Source: Takakia lepidozioides (taxonomy: Eukaryota > Streptophyta > Takakiopsida > Takakiales > Takakiaceae). From it: a stretch of 64,000 nucleotides of DNA. Below are positions 19,841 through 33,500 of the stretch, one piece after another. The notes below the pieces were generated by a model. That model searched no databases, was not told where the DNA came from, and saw nothing but the letters and a program-made list of their open reading frames with translations. The position numbers and the translations under genes are program-made. The stretch covers positions 930,001 through 994,000 of the forward strand of contig CM060732.1 of NCBI GenBank assembly GCA_030704615.1, read 5' to 3'. How positions within the stretch are numbered: the stretch's first letter is position 1; each line of letters opens with the position of its first letter.

Positions 19841-20600
19841 GGCATGACGTCGTTCCTTCCTCAGCTCTGATGTCCGTTTCCTGCCCCATGCTCTGGAGCA
19901 GCGCCGTCATACGTTGTGGGGGGTGACTGATGTGTGCCGGAGGGGAGGGCCGTATGGAGATGTGGGAGGCCCCCATTGTGACGTGGCAACATCAGGAAGC
20001 CAGCGCCACGACCCGAAGCAGGGGGGGCTCCCATGGTGCACTCTGTTGTGGAGACCATCCGGCAGGGGGTGGGTGCCAAGGTTGGTGTTGGTTGGCATTG
20101 TGTGGTGGCTGTGAGTGCTTTGCTGCAACTTCACTCCCCTTCCGCTGCCAAAACATCCCACACACAAGGTGCATCAGCTGTAGTCCTACTGAACACAACG
20201 TCACCAGAGCACAAACCATCCCACAACCACAACTATGGATTGGCTGACCTCAAACCCACTCCCCTGCAGCGCAAGTGCCAAAAACTGAAAAGGAGAGGGA
20301 CAGAATGTCCTCATAACATGTAAGCCCATTCATTGGTGAAGAAAAGAATGTGGGCGGGTTCACATCAGTACCACATTAAACTTACCAGGAAACAGAACAT
20401 CCATCCGGGTTTTGCACATATCCACTGGACATCTATTCACACAATCAGCAAATGGCTGTATGGCGGACCCAGCAACGGAGCCCCAAAAGGCCTAAAGACT
20501 CTCAATGTTGGTAAACAGGTGCAGACACAATTCAATTGAAAGGATATTGCAGACCTAGCCTCGTTGGAGTTATCAACGCATATAGCAAATGCGTACTCCA
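19841..20600. other. Unassigned stretch
   Basis: GC-rich with overlapping short ORFs on both strands. No motif recognised. Confidence 0.4.
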
Positions 20601-20639
20601 ACGCAGGTGCAATGACGTGACAAAGCAACATTTCCTTGA

Positions 20640-21890
20640 AAAACTAGTCCCTCTGCACACAGTGGTAGACCTGAAGGTTTTTCCACGATGTCCTCCCCCA
20701 TGACACAAATTGAAAACATGTTCAGGGATGTTTTCTGCCTAACTTCATTTTCTGCCCAATCACATCTCCTCTACGCTGATGATGTTGCCCTTTTGGCACA
20801 ATCCCCGGTCTTTCTGCAACGCCATATCAAAATTTTGGAACAGTTCTGCAACTATGGATGCAAGTCAATCTTAGCAAGACCAAGATCATGGTCTTCAATG
20901 GCCAGGCTGATCGTAGATTCATCTTCAACCAGCAGGAAATTGAGATTGTCAAATCATACCGGTACCTAGGTCTGGTTATCCACTCCCCCAAGTTTCACTT
21001 TGCAGCCACTGCCTTGACAGATTGACTAAAGGTAAGGCGGCCTCCGTCCGCCTTCACGCCAAATGCAAGCAAATACATCTGCGGCATCCCCCGACCAAAA
21101 AGTGGTTTTTGACACCGTCGTCAGCCCTGCTACCATCAATGGTTGTGAGTTCTGGGCACCTGGTGTCCCTGTCTCCTGGTGGGAAAAGAATTTGGAACCA
21201 TTACAGTCATCTTTTCTCCAAGCAATGCTTGGCGCCAGGAGCACAACTACTCCATCTCAGATCCTAGGTGCAAGTTTTGCATGTGTACCATTGCAATCCG
21301 AGGCACAGTTCAGGCTTACAATCTTTCTCCATAGATTGCAGGCCCTTCCACCCAAAGGGCTAGTGGCAAGGGCCCTCACAACATCTATGAGGCTCAAGCT
21401 GCAGGTTTCGGGAACTCCTGGTATGCTCGAGTGGACAATTTATTGAAACGTAACGGACTTTCTACTGCTTTCCTATTACCAATAAACCCCATGAGGTGGA
21501 CATCACATCCAGACATGACCGCAACAGACTCATTCGGAGAGAGCTTATGGAATTACATGTCAAGAGAACTTGGATGCTACCCAATCTCACAACAAAGCTC
21601 CACTTCTATCGGAGACATTCTGGTGGCTCCCGCGATGATAGAATCTTCAGACCAAATTACCTTTCAGCACCCTTACCTCTCCTTCCTCTGAGGGGCATTG
21701 GGCGGTTTTCAGGGTGGGTTCCCACAACCTACGGATAGAGACTGGCAGATGGGAAAACCTGCAACGGGAGGACCGCCTATGTCAGCTTGCATAGGGCGCA
21801 GCAAGGAAATTGAAACTGAAGAACACTACACTGTTATACTACGACATCCGTTTGAACAACTTTGTGGATATGTGCATCCCAGTTTCAGTT
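20640..21890 (+). pseudogene. LINE reverse transcriptase C-terminal fragment
   Basis: The palm motif appears as SHLLYADDVALLAQSP at about 20760-20810, followed in other frames by the usual NLSKTKIMVFNG-type stretch, SYRYLGLVIHSP, and at 21103-21180 a segment DTVVSPATINGCEFWAPGV, typical of the RT thumb and C-terminal region of LINEs. A later piece (ETGRWENLQREDRLCQL near 21740) resembles the terminal Cys/His domain. Several frameshifts and stops are present. No endonuclease or 3' tail is visible. It is unrelated by sequence to the LINE at 8.1-10.4 kb. Confidence 0.7.
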
Positions 21891-24005
21891 TCAGGAGAAC
21901 TCAACGCCAGAAAACAAGAACACAAGTAGGGGTAGAACTCACCTCATGCGCAGCAGTTTTTGCCGTTTGCGCACCTTTTGGAGAGACTCTGCAGATGGAG
22001 GTGCAATTTCCCTCCGAACTGTCCTCCACCTCATCGTCGTCGCCCATGCTATACTCGCTTGTGTCAAAATCCAAACTCGAAGACCGCCCACCGCTGCCTT
22101 CCCTCTCGCACCGACGCCATCTGTACCGGATTCAGTCGAGCCAGGCGGGGGCTCCTTCGCACCGCGGGGCTGGAATGTGCAGAAGTGGGAGGAGGTGATG
22201 CTGCCTTGGCGGTCAGCGCTTCTTACTAGGCGTGGACATAGACCATGACAAAGATGAAGACGAGCGAGGACATAGACCATGACCAAGACAAAGACGAGCG
22301 AGGAAGACCAAGACATGCAAAGGAGGAAAGAAGGACAAGGAGGGGAGTGTGATCACACACCCCCCCCGATCTGTAGTGAAGATCCGGCCATTGTTGATTT
22401 CAAATATGAACACGTGTCGTGCATCCGACACTATGGCCTTTTCGACTTTGAGACGTTAAACCCTAAACCACTTACAATCCTCCAGACAACTAGATGTAGT
22501 AATTCACACAACTGACATGGATCCTTTAATTTTTTTTCGTTCAAAATTAGGCGAAGGAAACACACTGCAATGATGCCGTGTATGGCTCCGCTTTACATGC
22601 ATTCTTGAGAAATGCGCATGATGTGTGAGAAGTGAACACAGTGCTCTGCCAAATGCTTCAGCAAAAACAAACTCAACTGTAGTGGTTCTCCCATCGCAGA
22701 GAAGGGTCCATTCGACACCCATCGCACCATGGGTTGAGGTCCTCACACACACACCTACACACACGAGAATTTGCGAACCCACATCAGCTGGGAGAACATG
22801 GAAATTACCCCGTGGATCACATGCAAGCATGAATGAGAAATGGGTTTATGTTACATGGGAGATTTTGGTGTACCTGCGCGACATGCAACTCTGTCTACAT
22901 ACTCCATAAGTCGCTGTCCCAAGACCCAAGTGGACAGGGGAGGCCGGTGAGTCTGTACCACAAATGGTAATCATACAGCAGAGGGTACTGCTGCCCACGT
23001 GCAAGCCGCCGGCTGCAGGATGTTAGGCATGCAAACTCGGGCACAGCACGCCTCCTCTGCACCCCACTCCGTCCCAACCAGTGCAAAACAACCGTGCATG
23101 CATTGACTGCCCTCTGGCTTTCTCTCCAGGCATTTGGGGGTCTGCGATCTGCTACACGTAAGTGTCTTTGAATGCGACGATCAAAGGATCCGGTCACTTG
23201 CAGTTGCCGTCTCAAGGGCAGCATTGCAAGAATCAGAATTAAGTAAGAAAGATGGTGGAAGAAGCTGCAAACAGCAAATGAGTGAAGTGGCAGGGCGATG
23301 CTCCATTTTTAATGCTCCCCTTCCCGCCATGGTGATAGAGCCACACAAATGGACTCCCTTTCCCGCCACGGTGCAATTTCACGGCAACGAACGGATTGTC
23401 CGCCGAAACGTGATTTGGAGATGGCCTAAGACAAGTGGCGCAGGTTCTGGCCTTGTAGTCAGGTTGTTCACACTACACATTTCATACACATTCAACCATA
23501 TGCCCAAGATCACAACGTCGTCAATCGTGAAAATTGGAATTCCACGTACGTCCTCCGATTCCTTACACACACACGAACTGTAGAGACAGGTCGTTTTCCA
23601 GATGTCGTTGTTTAAGTCGATTTTGGTCATTTCTCTCAGTGTCTTGTTGAAAAGATTCTAGTTATGATGGGAAGCATCGTGATGGCTTTTAAATGGTTTG
23701 CTGTTGAGTGTAACTTTTCATCATGTTGTGGAATCTACCGGTTGGTATAAAATGTCAATTGTCTTCTTTGCCAAAGGATGTGCGGCTGAACCTTCAAATT
23801 GAGATTGCAGGAGAGGGAATTGACGGTAGTGAAATGGGAGTGGCAGAGCCAAATTGAGGAATCTCTGCAAAGGAGAATCCGGCCCCCTGCAACGGCGTGC
23901 ACAAACAGCATTGAAGAGGCTCCCCAACAAAATGAGTTCCCCTCGCCCATGCGGAGGACTTCCAATTAATCACCCCTGTAGACAGAACACCCGAGATGAC
24001 AGGTT
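21891..24005. other. Unassigned stretch upstream of the CACTA transposase
   Basis: No recognisable gene. Open frames at 22504-22830 (-), 23134-23583 (+) and 23379-23630 (-) have no motif I know. It could contain the 5' end of the CACTA element, but I find no convincing CACTA terminus. Confidence 0.4.
22234..22303. repeat. Two-copy tandem repeat, about 35 bp
   Basis: GACATAGACCATGAC with a following AAGAC/GACGAGCGAG segment occurs twice in direct succession. Confidence 0.7.
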
Positions 24006-27000
24006 GTGGGAAGAGAAGTGGCACGTGCCCGAGCCCTTGGGCTTTCAAGGATGCCATGCCCATGTGAACGTTGTTTGGGCACTACAAGTAGATCTGAGGA
24101 CGGTGTGCGCACACATCTCCTTCACCACAAAAGACATGAAGCATTTCGGGTGTGGATTGGAGATGGACCTGCAGACGAAGACGATGAGGAGTGGGCACAA
24201 TTGGACAATGCACACCCCCGAGGGAGCCATACAGACAGGCCAGACGAGGACTATGTCATGGGCGCAGGACATGAACCAGGCATGGACGGAGGGGTGGAGA
24301 TTACTCGAATGTTGCAGGAAGCATTCCACATCATGGACGATGCTGAAGAGGGGGACGGCGCTGCGACAACTGGGGATGGTGATGACGCAGGAAATGAAGG
24401 CATTCACGTGGGGGAAGGCGTGGAAGGAGGTGGAGATGGAGAATTGAATTCTGCACACATGACACTAGAAGAAGCATGTGTGCCACTGTACGAGGGATGC
24501 AAATCCACAAAGCTTGCTGCCACCATGCTGTTGATGAACCTGTGCACAACCCACGGTGTCTCAGACCATTTTGTGGACGAGTTGTTCTCTTTGCTTCGGC
24601 TGAACTTGCTTCCACAACCAAATGAAATGCCAAAAAGCTGTCACATGGCCAACCAAATGATTGGGAAGCTCGGCCTCAACTACGTGAAAATACATGCATG
24701 TCCAAAAGGACATGTACTTTTCAGAAGAGAGTACAAGGATGCTATGGAGTGCCCCAAATGCGGTGCAGCCCGATACCATGATGTGGGCAGGTTACAACAG
24801 TGTTGAGGCATTTTCCCCTTATCCCCCGTCTATTACGAATGTACAAATGCAAGACCATTAGTGAGCTCATGACTTGGCATTCCAGGAATGCCTCAAACGA
24901 TGGTTTGGTAAGGCATGTCCCAGATTCCCTTGCATGGAAGCATATAGATGCAACTTGGCCCGATTTTGCCGAGGACCCACGCAATGTGCGATTGGCTGTA
25001 TCTACGGATGGAGTAAACCCATACGGATCAAAGAGTTGCACATGGTCCACATGGCCCGTGCAGTTGGTGGCATACAACCTGCCACCATGGTTGACAACAA
25101 AAATTCTTTGTCATGTTGTCTCTCTTGATTCCAGGCAAGGAGTCCGTGACAAATGCAAACATAGATGTGTATTTGCAACCATTGATTGAAGAGCTACAGG
25201 AACTATGGATTGGAGTTGAAGCTTACGACATTTTGAAACCAGTAGGGCAACGGAGTTTCACCCTCCGTGCCATACTCATGTGGTCAATCCACGATTTCCC
25301 CGCATATGGCCTTTGCGGGTTGCAAGACGAAGGGCTACAAAGGGTGCCCCATTTGTGGGCCCTATGTGGATTCACGGCACTCAAAGCCACTAGGGAAGAC
25401 AATATACATGGGGCATCGACGTTACCTTGCAAGAAACCACCCCTACCGACGAGCAGGAAGGCACTTTCAATGGATGTGTTGAAAAGAGAATGGCACCAAA
25501 TGCTGTGACACCGGAGGAGACATTGCAATTTGCAAAGGAGAAAGAGGCGTTCATGGAGATTGGAGGGAGAGACGGAAGTAGTGCGGATCCAGCCATGGAG
25601 CACGGGGTGAAGCGCCGGACAATCCTTTGGGATTTGCCATACTGGAAGGTGCATGAATCCCCCCCCCCCCCATTCACTCACTTTCTTTTTCACATTGTGC
25701 TTCCTGGAATTACCTTTACTGTCAGGAGTCCTTCCACCAACTCCTAAGTCAGTGTAACTACTATGCAGTAGATGTTGAAGTCGTACACCTCACTGTGGAG
25801 AGGATCGTGGAGTTGTTGAAAGCAGAATGTAGTAACATGGACAACTTCTGCCACATATTCTACTTTTTTTGCCCATAGAACTTGGTCTCATGGGAGGACA
25901 TTTGGCATTTCAGAACCTCTTGCAGCGGTACCTCCTGGACCCCATGCATTGTGAGAAGAACTTCTGTGAGAAACATTCTGAAGACTATCTTTGGGGAGAA
26001 GGATACGATAAACGTACGAAAGGACATGGAGATTGAAGGGATACGGTCACATCTGTGGCTAAGGCCTATCCAAATAGACCAGGCAAAGTGCTCATGCCAG
26101 CAGCATCATACGTCCTGACCAAATCAGAGCAAGAGGATTTTTTGAAGACATTGGGAGGCCATGAAAGTGCCAACCGGATTCTCGGGTGCTTTCCAAAAGC
26201 ATGCCATAAACAAGAAATGGTCGGGATGAAGTCACATGATCTACACGTGATGATGCAACAGATTTTGCCAGTGTGCATTTGGGGTATGATGGCGACAGGT
26301 CCTCGAACAACCATAATGCGTGTAAGTCGAGTGTTTAGGAAGATTTGTGCGAAGGTGTGGGATCCGAGGGAGATTACATCGTTGCATGAGGATATGGCTA
26401 TGACCCTATGTTTGCTGGAGAAAGAATTCCCTCCATCATTCTTTGACGTCATGACGCGCTTGCTAGTGCATCTTGTAGAGGAGTTGCATGTGTGTGGGCC
26501 CGTAGCCAGCCGGTGGATGTACCCCATGGAGAGGTACATGAAGGATCTGAAGGGGTATGTACGCAACATGGCACGGCCAGAGGGGAGTATGGCGGAGGGC
26601 TACATCCGCGACGAAGCCCTGGGCTTCATGACAGAGTATATGTCTTCATTTGATGCAATACAACGACGGGTGTGGGACGAGAACGAGGAAGAAGGAGTTG
26701 TAGGCGAGGTCCTAGAAGTGGTGGAACAAAGCGTGCCATGAGCCCGCGCCTTCGGGATGTGGCACATGATTATGTGCTGAACAACACAACAACCATGACA
26801 CCATGGAGACAGTGGGTGCCAACTTACATCCCTCCTGTGCTATTCTTAATGGTCTTTGTATGCTGGAATTACATATATATTGTCACAAGTCATTCCGGCC
26901 ACTATGGGAGTGGGATCGTGTACTAACAGGGTGCTTCAGACGACTACAGAGGGTGTTTCGTAGATCTTGGTTGTTGCTTGCAAGTGATTATGAAGTAGGC

Positions 27001-27766
27001 TGCATCACTACAGTGTGCTTGAAGGACACACACTCTGCATGTGGCATGCATGTACAGCACGGTGTTGGTCAGGGGGACTGAGTTGCAGCTTCTATTTGGT
27101 TTCTGCCAGAAAGTACGCAGCGGAGAAGGTCCGCCTGAAAACGGAACGGAGTGCATTTGCAAAAGCATGGCGGAGGGGCGGTCGTAGGCGCAGATCCCCG
27201 GTGGAGTACCCCACAACAATGGAGGAGCTGCAGCCTTTTACAGTGTGGGTCAGATCTGCAATTGCAGTGTACGCATCAGAGAACGAGGACCCAGATGAGG
27301 GCATGGTGAGTCTGTCATTCCCCCCAGGGCTGATTGCCACTTCGTACCGGTCAATGAAAGCATATGGCAATCACTATAGAGTGGACGATGCCAACACCAG
27401 CCTCCTGGTGACTTATGACAGCGGAGTGGCATCATTTTTTGAACAAGAGAGTAGGAGCTGTGCACGAGATCAGAATCCAATTTCATGCCATGTGCAATAT
27501 GTAGGAGTGATCAAAGAGATCCTTAAACTAGACTATGGTCTTGTGAAGCCAATTCTATTCCGTTGTTCTTGGGTAAAAGCCAATATGGTAGGAGAGAATG
27601 CCACCATGAAACGGGATGAGTACGGGTTCCTCCTTGCTGATTTCAGAAAAATGCTACCACAAGATGAAGAGCCATTCATCTTCCCATCGCAAGTTAAGCA
27701 AGTTTTCTTTTCAGATGACACCCATGCGCCGGGATGGAAGGTGGTTCTTCACAAGGACCCCCCGGC
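24006..27766 (+). pseudogene. CACTA (En/Spm) TNP2-type transposase, 5' part
   Basis: A Transpos_assoc-like N-terminus (CPCERCLGTTSRSEDGVRTH) is followed by an acidic linker and the zinc-binding block CPKGHVLFRREYKDAMECPK. TNP2 blocks then include SELMTWHSRNASNDGLVRHV, VRLAVSTDGVNPYG (catalytic Asp), MWSIHDFPAYG, YMGHRRYLARNHPYRR and LLDPMHCEKNFCENIL. A DUF4218-like part (GPVASRWMYPMERYMKDLKG, 26500-26570) and a DUF4216-like part (27480-27766) end it. Frameshifts near 24803, 25090 and 25310 and an apparent intron near 25650-25890 lie between. The last frame is cut at 27767 by Element B and resumes at 57430. Confidence 0.8.
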
Positions 27767-27960
27767 GAGGTTTACTATTTCATGAGCAGAAACCATGAGC
27801 CATGAGCCATGAGCCGCATGAGCCGCATGAGCGGTGAGCCGAAGTCTAAGATACGCGGATTTCATGAGCGGACTCCTCCAAATTTGGAAATGCGGCAGAT
27901 TAAACAAGTATTAAAATAATAGTTTTTTATTTGACCTTGCCGTTTTTGGACGTTCCAGAT
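27767..27960. repeat. Element B outer left terminus
   Basis: Inverted terminal sequence with CTATTTCATGAGC, then about six CATGAGC(C) units, the CCAAATTTGGA box and an A/T-rich stretch. It matches the reverse complement of 6235-6406. Confidence 0.8.
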
Positions 27961-28615
27961 CATGTAATGCGGCGAAGATATGTCGTCAGTAACAAGTCCG
28001 CTCATGGTTTTATAGATCCGCTCATGGAAATAAGTGACCGTGCAACGGGAAATCCAGTATACCACTGCAAAAGGACGTCGCATACTGGCCTGTATAGAGT
28101 ATTCCGCGGTTTTACATGCCTTAACATTGGAATGAAGCTGACCCTTTTGCCGCGATTGAACCAATGGAGTCTGCACAATACAGTCTGCAGTACTTCACAA
28201 TTCTGTCTTCTTCGGGTATTCGGCGGGAAAGGTTTGCAACTGAACTGGGAAATAGGGTGCCGCATTAGGGTTCGCACGTGCGAAATTTCGGAGCGGTTTG
28301 GTGTTGGCGAAGGCCGCCTCTGGGGGTACCTACGACGATACTTGGAAATTCGGCGCCGCATTTCCTTGTCGGAGGTCGAATGAGGAAGCAAGTTTTCGGA
28401 AAGCAGAAAAACATGAACCCTCCAACATACAAAAATACATGCACGTGGAAACAAGTGAACGATATAGTAATATCTTAGTTCGATCAAAACAGGTTACTGG
28501 TAGGCAAGACATATGTCGGACCTTTCTGTGGCCAGAGTCTGAGGTACTGGCAGCAGTACAGTTCTACTATCCGAAAAGGATGGGCGTACCATTGTATGTG
28601 GACCGCAAGCCAAGC
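27961..28615. other. Element B region between left end and transposase, no gene assigned
   Basis: Conserved almost base for base in the inner copy (29880-30525), apart from single-base indels. It includes one palindrome with a GGAAATTCGG arm at 28344-28366. Plus-strand frames here are antisense to the transposase 3' end and not supported. Confidence 0.5.
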
Positions 28616-29690
28616 TCACTGGTCCCCTGGATCCATATTCAGAAGAGTGTGAACCTCCTGGGGGCTCAACCCTGGTGCATGTATGAAGTGATGAGTTGTG
28701 GAATTACAACGGAGTCTCTTTAGGTACACGTAGTACAAATGCTTGCAAGGGCAGTATGATGCCCCCTTGTTCGCCATGATCTGGAAGTCGGTGCAATTGC
28801 AGGTGGGTAATTCTGAAATGGTGATGGTGTACACCTCATTGCGAACAGCTGAGCCCGCCGTGGCCATCTGATACACACGCCCGAATCCTGGTGGGGGCAC
28901 TTCTGTCGAGCTCTGGATTGTACAGTTCATCCGAAGTGCATTCCCCATCCTTGTCTCGTTCACTTTTGAGGGAGGTCGCCGCCTCTTCGGTTTCCCCCAA
29001 CGGTGTGTAGGATGCTTAGAGCTGTCGTGTCCCATTGTTCTTGCTCTCACAGGGGTCGGTGGTGGAGGCTGTGGAAGCGGAAATGGTTGTCTGGGGACGT
29101 CAGTGCGCTGCACCATCCGAAATCCTGCGGCGGTAAGGGCGTCGGCCTCAACCTGACTCAGATCGCAGCCTGGTTCCACCGGCCACACCGGGGGAGCCTC
29201 TGGCATTGTTTGTATGCCGTACTTGGGCTTTCCATACACGCAAGTCATAATGTCGTGTGCCTGCAGAACCAGAACTGGGTGGTTGTCGCCTCCGCAAACT
29301 TTGCATGGACAAATCTTCCTGTAAAAGTAGGAGCAGGGACAGCCCCATCTGGATTCCTCCTTATCATCTCTAAACAACGTTGCCGTGTATCCACACGAAT
29401 TGCGGAACACCTTCCTCGAAACGACGGCTTTGTGCGAGCAATTCTCCACTGTGAGGCAGACACAGTCGTCTCCACAATGGCTTGGCCATACTGCATAACA
29501 GCGGGCGGAATGTGGGGCAAGGGAGCGGTGGGAATTTTTGCACGAAATCCCCGGTTGAAGGCGACGGCGATCTGGAATTTCTTGGGCTTCCACTGCTGGA
29601 AGACACATTGTGCGGCAACATGACGGGACCTCGAGGTGCTGTCCGAATGTTCCTGTCGGATCTCCAGGAATCCTCTTCGCACCCGGGTTC
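28616..29690 (-). pseudogene. Outer Mutator-like transposase, C-terminal part with SWIM finger
   Basis: This part was separated from its N-terminal half (44.1-46.6 kb) by the inner copy. The frame carries Cys-rich stretches (CPCKVCGG), a basic Pro-rich linker (KRRRPPS), then the SWIM finger: TCNCTDFQIM with YCPCKH (CxC...CxH, 28735-28803), typical of MULE transposases. It ends at a stop at 28616. The interruption falls between the codons for RRRIE and PGAKRIPGD. SWIM fingers bind DNA or protein. Confidence 0.75.
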
Positions 29691-29691
29691 G

Positions 29692-29880
29692 TTACTATTT
29701 CATGAGCAGAAACCCCATGAGCCATGAGCCGCATGAGCCGCATGAGCGGTGAGCCGAAGTCTAAGATACGCGGATTTCATGAGCGGACTCCTCCAAATTT
29801 GGAAATGCGGCAGATTAAACAAGTATTAAAATAATAGTTTTTTATTTGACCTTGCCGTTTTTGGACGTTCCAGATCATGT
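29692..29880. repeat. Inner copy left terminus
   Basis: Nearly identical to 27773-27960 with the CATGAGC cluster, except for an added CCC and the changed first bases. Confidence 0.8.
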
Positions 29881-30525
29881 AATGCGGCGAAGATATGTCG
29901 TCAGTAACAAGTCCGCTCATGGTTTTAGATCCGCTCATGGAAATAAGTGACCGTGCAACGGGAAATCCAGTATACCACTGCAAAAGACGTCGCATACTGG
30001 CCTGTATAGAGTATTCCGCGGTTTTACATGCCTTAACATTGGAATGAAGCTGACCCTTTGCCGCGATTGAACCAATGGAGTCTGCACCAATACAGTCTGC
30101 AGTACTTCACAATTCTGTCTTCTTCGGGTATTCGGCGGGAAAGGTTTGCAACTGAACTGGGAAATAGGTGCCGCATTAGGGTTCGCACGTGCGAAATTTC
30201 GGAGCGGTTTGGTGTTGGCGAAGGCCGCCTCTGGGGTACCTACGACGATACTTGGAAATTCGGCGCCGCATTTCCTTGTCGGAGGTCGAATGAGGAAGCA
30301 AGTTTTCGGAAAGCAGAAAAACATGAACCCTCCAACATACAAAAATACATGCACGTGGAAACAAGTGAACGATATAGTAATATCTTAGTTCGATCAAAAC
30401 AGGTTACTGGTAGGCAAGACATATGTCGGACCTTTCTGTGGCCAGAGTCTGAGGTACTGGCAGCAGTACAGTTCTACTATCCGAAAAGGATGGGCGTACC
30501 ATTGTATGTGGACCGCAAGCCAAGC

Positions 30526-33500
30526 TCACTGGTCCCCTGGATCCATATTCAGAAGAGTGTGAACCTCCTGGGGGCTCAACCCTGGTGCATGTATGAAGTG
30601 ATGAGTTGTGGAATTACAACGGAGTCTCTTTAGGTACACGTAGTACAAATGCTTGCAAGGGCAGTATGATGCCCCCTTGTTCGCCATGATCTGGAAGTCG
30701 GTGCAATTGCAGGTGGGTAATTCTGAAATGGTGATGGTGTACACCTCATTGCGAACAGCTGAGCCCGCCGTGGCCATCTGATACACACGCCCGAATCCTG
30801 GTGGGGGCACTTCTGTCGAGCTCTGGATTGTACAGTTCATCCGAAGTGCATTCCCCATCCTTGTCTCGTTCACTTTTGAGGGAGGTCGCCGCCTCTTCGG
30901 TTTCCCCCAACGGTGTGTAGGATGCTTAGAGCTGTCGTGTCCCATTGTTCTTGCTCTCACAGGGGTCGGTGGTGGAGGCTGTGGAAGCGGAAATGGTTGT
31001 CTGGGGACGTCAGTGCGCTGCACCATCCGAAATCCTGCGGCGGTAAGGGCGTCGGCCTCAACCTGACTCAGATCGCAGCCTGGTTCCACCGGCCACACCG
31101 GGGGAGCCTCTGGCATTGTTGTATGCCGTACTTGGGCTTTCCATACACGCAAGTCATAATGTCGTGCCTGCAGAACCAGAACTGGGTGGTTGTCGCCTCC
31201 GCAAACTTTGCATGGACAAATCTTCCTGTAAAGTAGGAGCAGGGACAGCCCCATCTGGATTCCTCCTTATCATCTCTAAACAACGTTGCCGTGTATCCAC
31301 ACGAATTGCGGAACACCTTCCTCGAAACGACGGCTTTGTGCGAGCAATTCTCCACTGTGAGGCAGACACAGTCGTCTCCACAATGGCTTGGCCATACTGC
31401 ATAACAGCGGGCGGAATGTGGGGCAAGGGAGCGGTGGGAATTTGTTGCACGAAATCCCCGGTTGAAGGCGACGGCGATCTGGAATTTCTTGGGCTTCCAC
31501 TGCTGGAAGACACATTGTGCGGCAACATGACGGGACCTCGAGGTGCTGTCCGAATGTTCCTGTCGGATCTCCAGGAATCCTCTTCGCACCCGGTTCCTCT
31601 TCAATCCTCCGCCTGACAGGGCGAGTCCGGACGTCCCCCTCTAGGTGTTCACCTCTGCGGTGCAGAGGCGTCCCTTTGATCTTCTCTCGCAATGCTGTCG
31701 CCCATTTCACTGGATTCTTGGACCTCGAAGCTGTTCGTACCAACAATTCCTCCCTGTCCGGCCCAAAGCCCCATTGTTTGCCGCTCAGGAACTTGTAGTA
31801 CGTGGCTTGCTGCATGATTGCTCTGTCGATGTCCTCCGTTGTGGCCGTCACTACGTCCACCAGATGTGCGGCAGAAGACGCTCGCCAGGAGGAGTGGACC
31901 GATTCTGCCATATTCGTGTTCGGCATGTCCGTGTCGGAATCCAAGCACCGCTCCTAGAAGGACACAAAAGGTGAGGGACCAATCGAAATGTCCGTAACAG
32001 AAAGACAAATGAACGAAAATGACAGCAGCCTACCTCCCGCATGTACTGTCCGAACTGTCGATACCGAAAATGCCACCACCCCAACCAGCTGTGCAATGCT
32101 CCCAGATTGGTTGTCTCCACTGCACCTGACGTGTTCCACCAAGCCTCGATGATAGCAAACTTAACCTCCGCGTCATCAAATGTGGGTGCATCCTTCCACG
32201 CCGTACAAAGGACACGGTGTTCAGCCTGGAATGAGCTAGCAACAAATTTGGTAGTGTAGTGGGATAGACTCTGCATCCAATGGAATCCACAGGATCTCTC
32301 TTTCCCCTCCATTGGAACATTGGGGTCCTCACCGTACACACGCCGCACCGCTGCCCAGTTGGCCTGAGCGTTGTCTGCCATGAATCCCCTGAAATTGGGC
32401 TCTGGCAATCCCGCCCTTGCCATCTGCTTTTGCCCTCCCACAGATGCATCTCGGACTGTGTGTCCTCCCCTTTCATCTCGCAGATTGCAATCGTCATGAG
32501 CCTCTTGGAGTGATAGTCATAAACATGCGCACCCATAGTCACCCACTGATGGTTTGTAATTCGCTTGATGTGATCAAACATCACCCAAGCATTCGACAAG
32601 TTTCCAGTTGTCATGCGAGTGACCAAGTCGACTCCACTCCCAGGCCCACACGTCGACATTTTGAAAATGTAACAACGATCGGATTCGCTGCCTTGCCCTG
32701 GAAACCTGCTACCTTGGATGTAGTCATATCCAGTCATTCGTTTCACCTCCAGGATTGAGTACATGTCCGACCCCCTGCCGAACTCCTGCTTGCAAGATAC
32801 GATGTGATTCCGCACATTCGGACTACAAACGTGCGAGACGACTCCAAGAGGTCACGCATCTCGTCTTCGGTCAAGGGCTCTCGGTCGGAACCATCTTCAG
32901 ACATGATTTTGCCAAGAGCAATCTTGTGGGCTGCCTTCAGCTGAATCTGCTTTGGTCTGGCTCCGGGGCTCAATTTCACCTCCTCTTTTATGATGTCGTG
33001 TGCTTCCTGCACAGCCTCACGCATGTTGCCTCTCGCCAAGGGGTGGCAGTGGACCCCAACGTGTATGCAAGCTCTAGTCAAGTCCGGGAGCAAATGGATT
33101 ACGTAATATTGCTTGGCTCTGCACATGGACATGCACGTCGGTGGTTCTTTGCAATGTGCACACTTGAAAGAACCCGCAGGAGCTTGGCTGGAGACAATGA
33201 ATGGATGATGCGTTGTGCCAGTCCAATCCGTCTCGTTTCTCCCCCCTCCTTTGGAGAGAAAGTGGAAGCAGGTGGGATTGAGGCACCTCAGCTTCCCCGC
33301 ACAGAGGACATATCGTACACGAACACCATCAGCAATTTTCGTGCTACTGGTCTTCGTCACACACCAGGGGTGTCCGTCATGCTTTCGATCCATGTCTGTT
33401 AACATCCCGGAGGCTTTCTTTGACGAAGAAACAGGTGGAAACTCGAAGATGACATTGCCATCGACTTCGGGAGGCAGAAAAGTTACCTTTCTGACTGGGA

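Noticed and set aside
28298-28723. Plus-strand ORF of 141 codons (also 30058-30633)
   Set aside because: It overlaps the 3' part of the transposase on the other strand and includes a palindrome. No motif.
29003-29623. Plus-strand ORF of 206 codons (and 31116-31616)
   Set aside because: Antisense to the SWIM-containing part of the transposase. No motif of its own.
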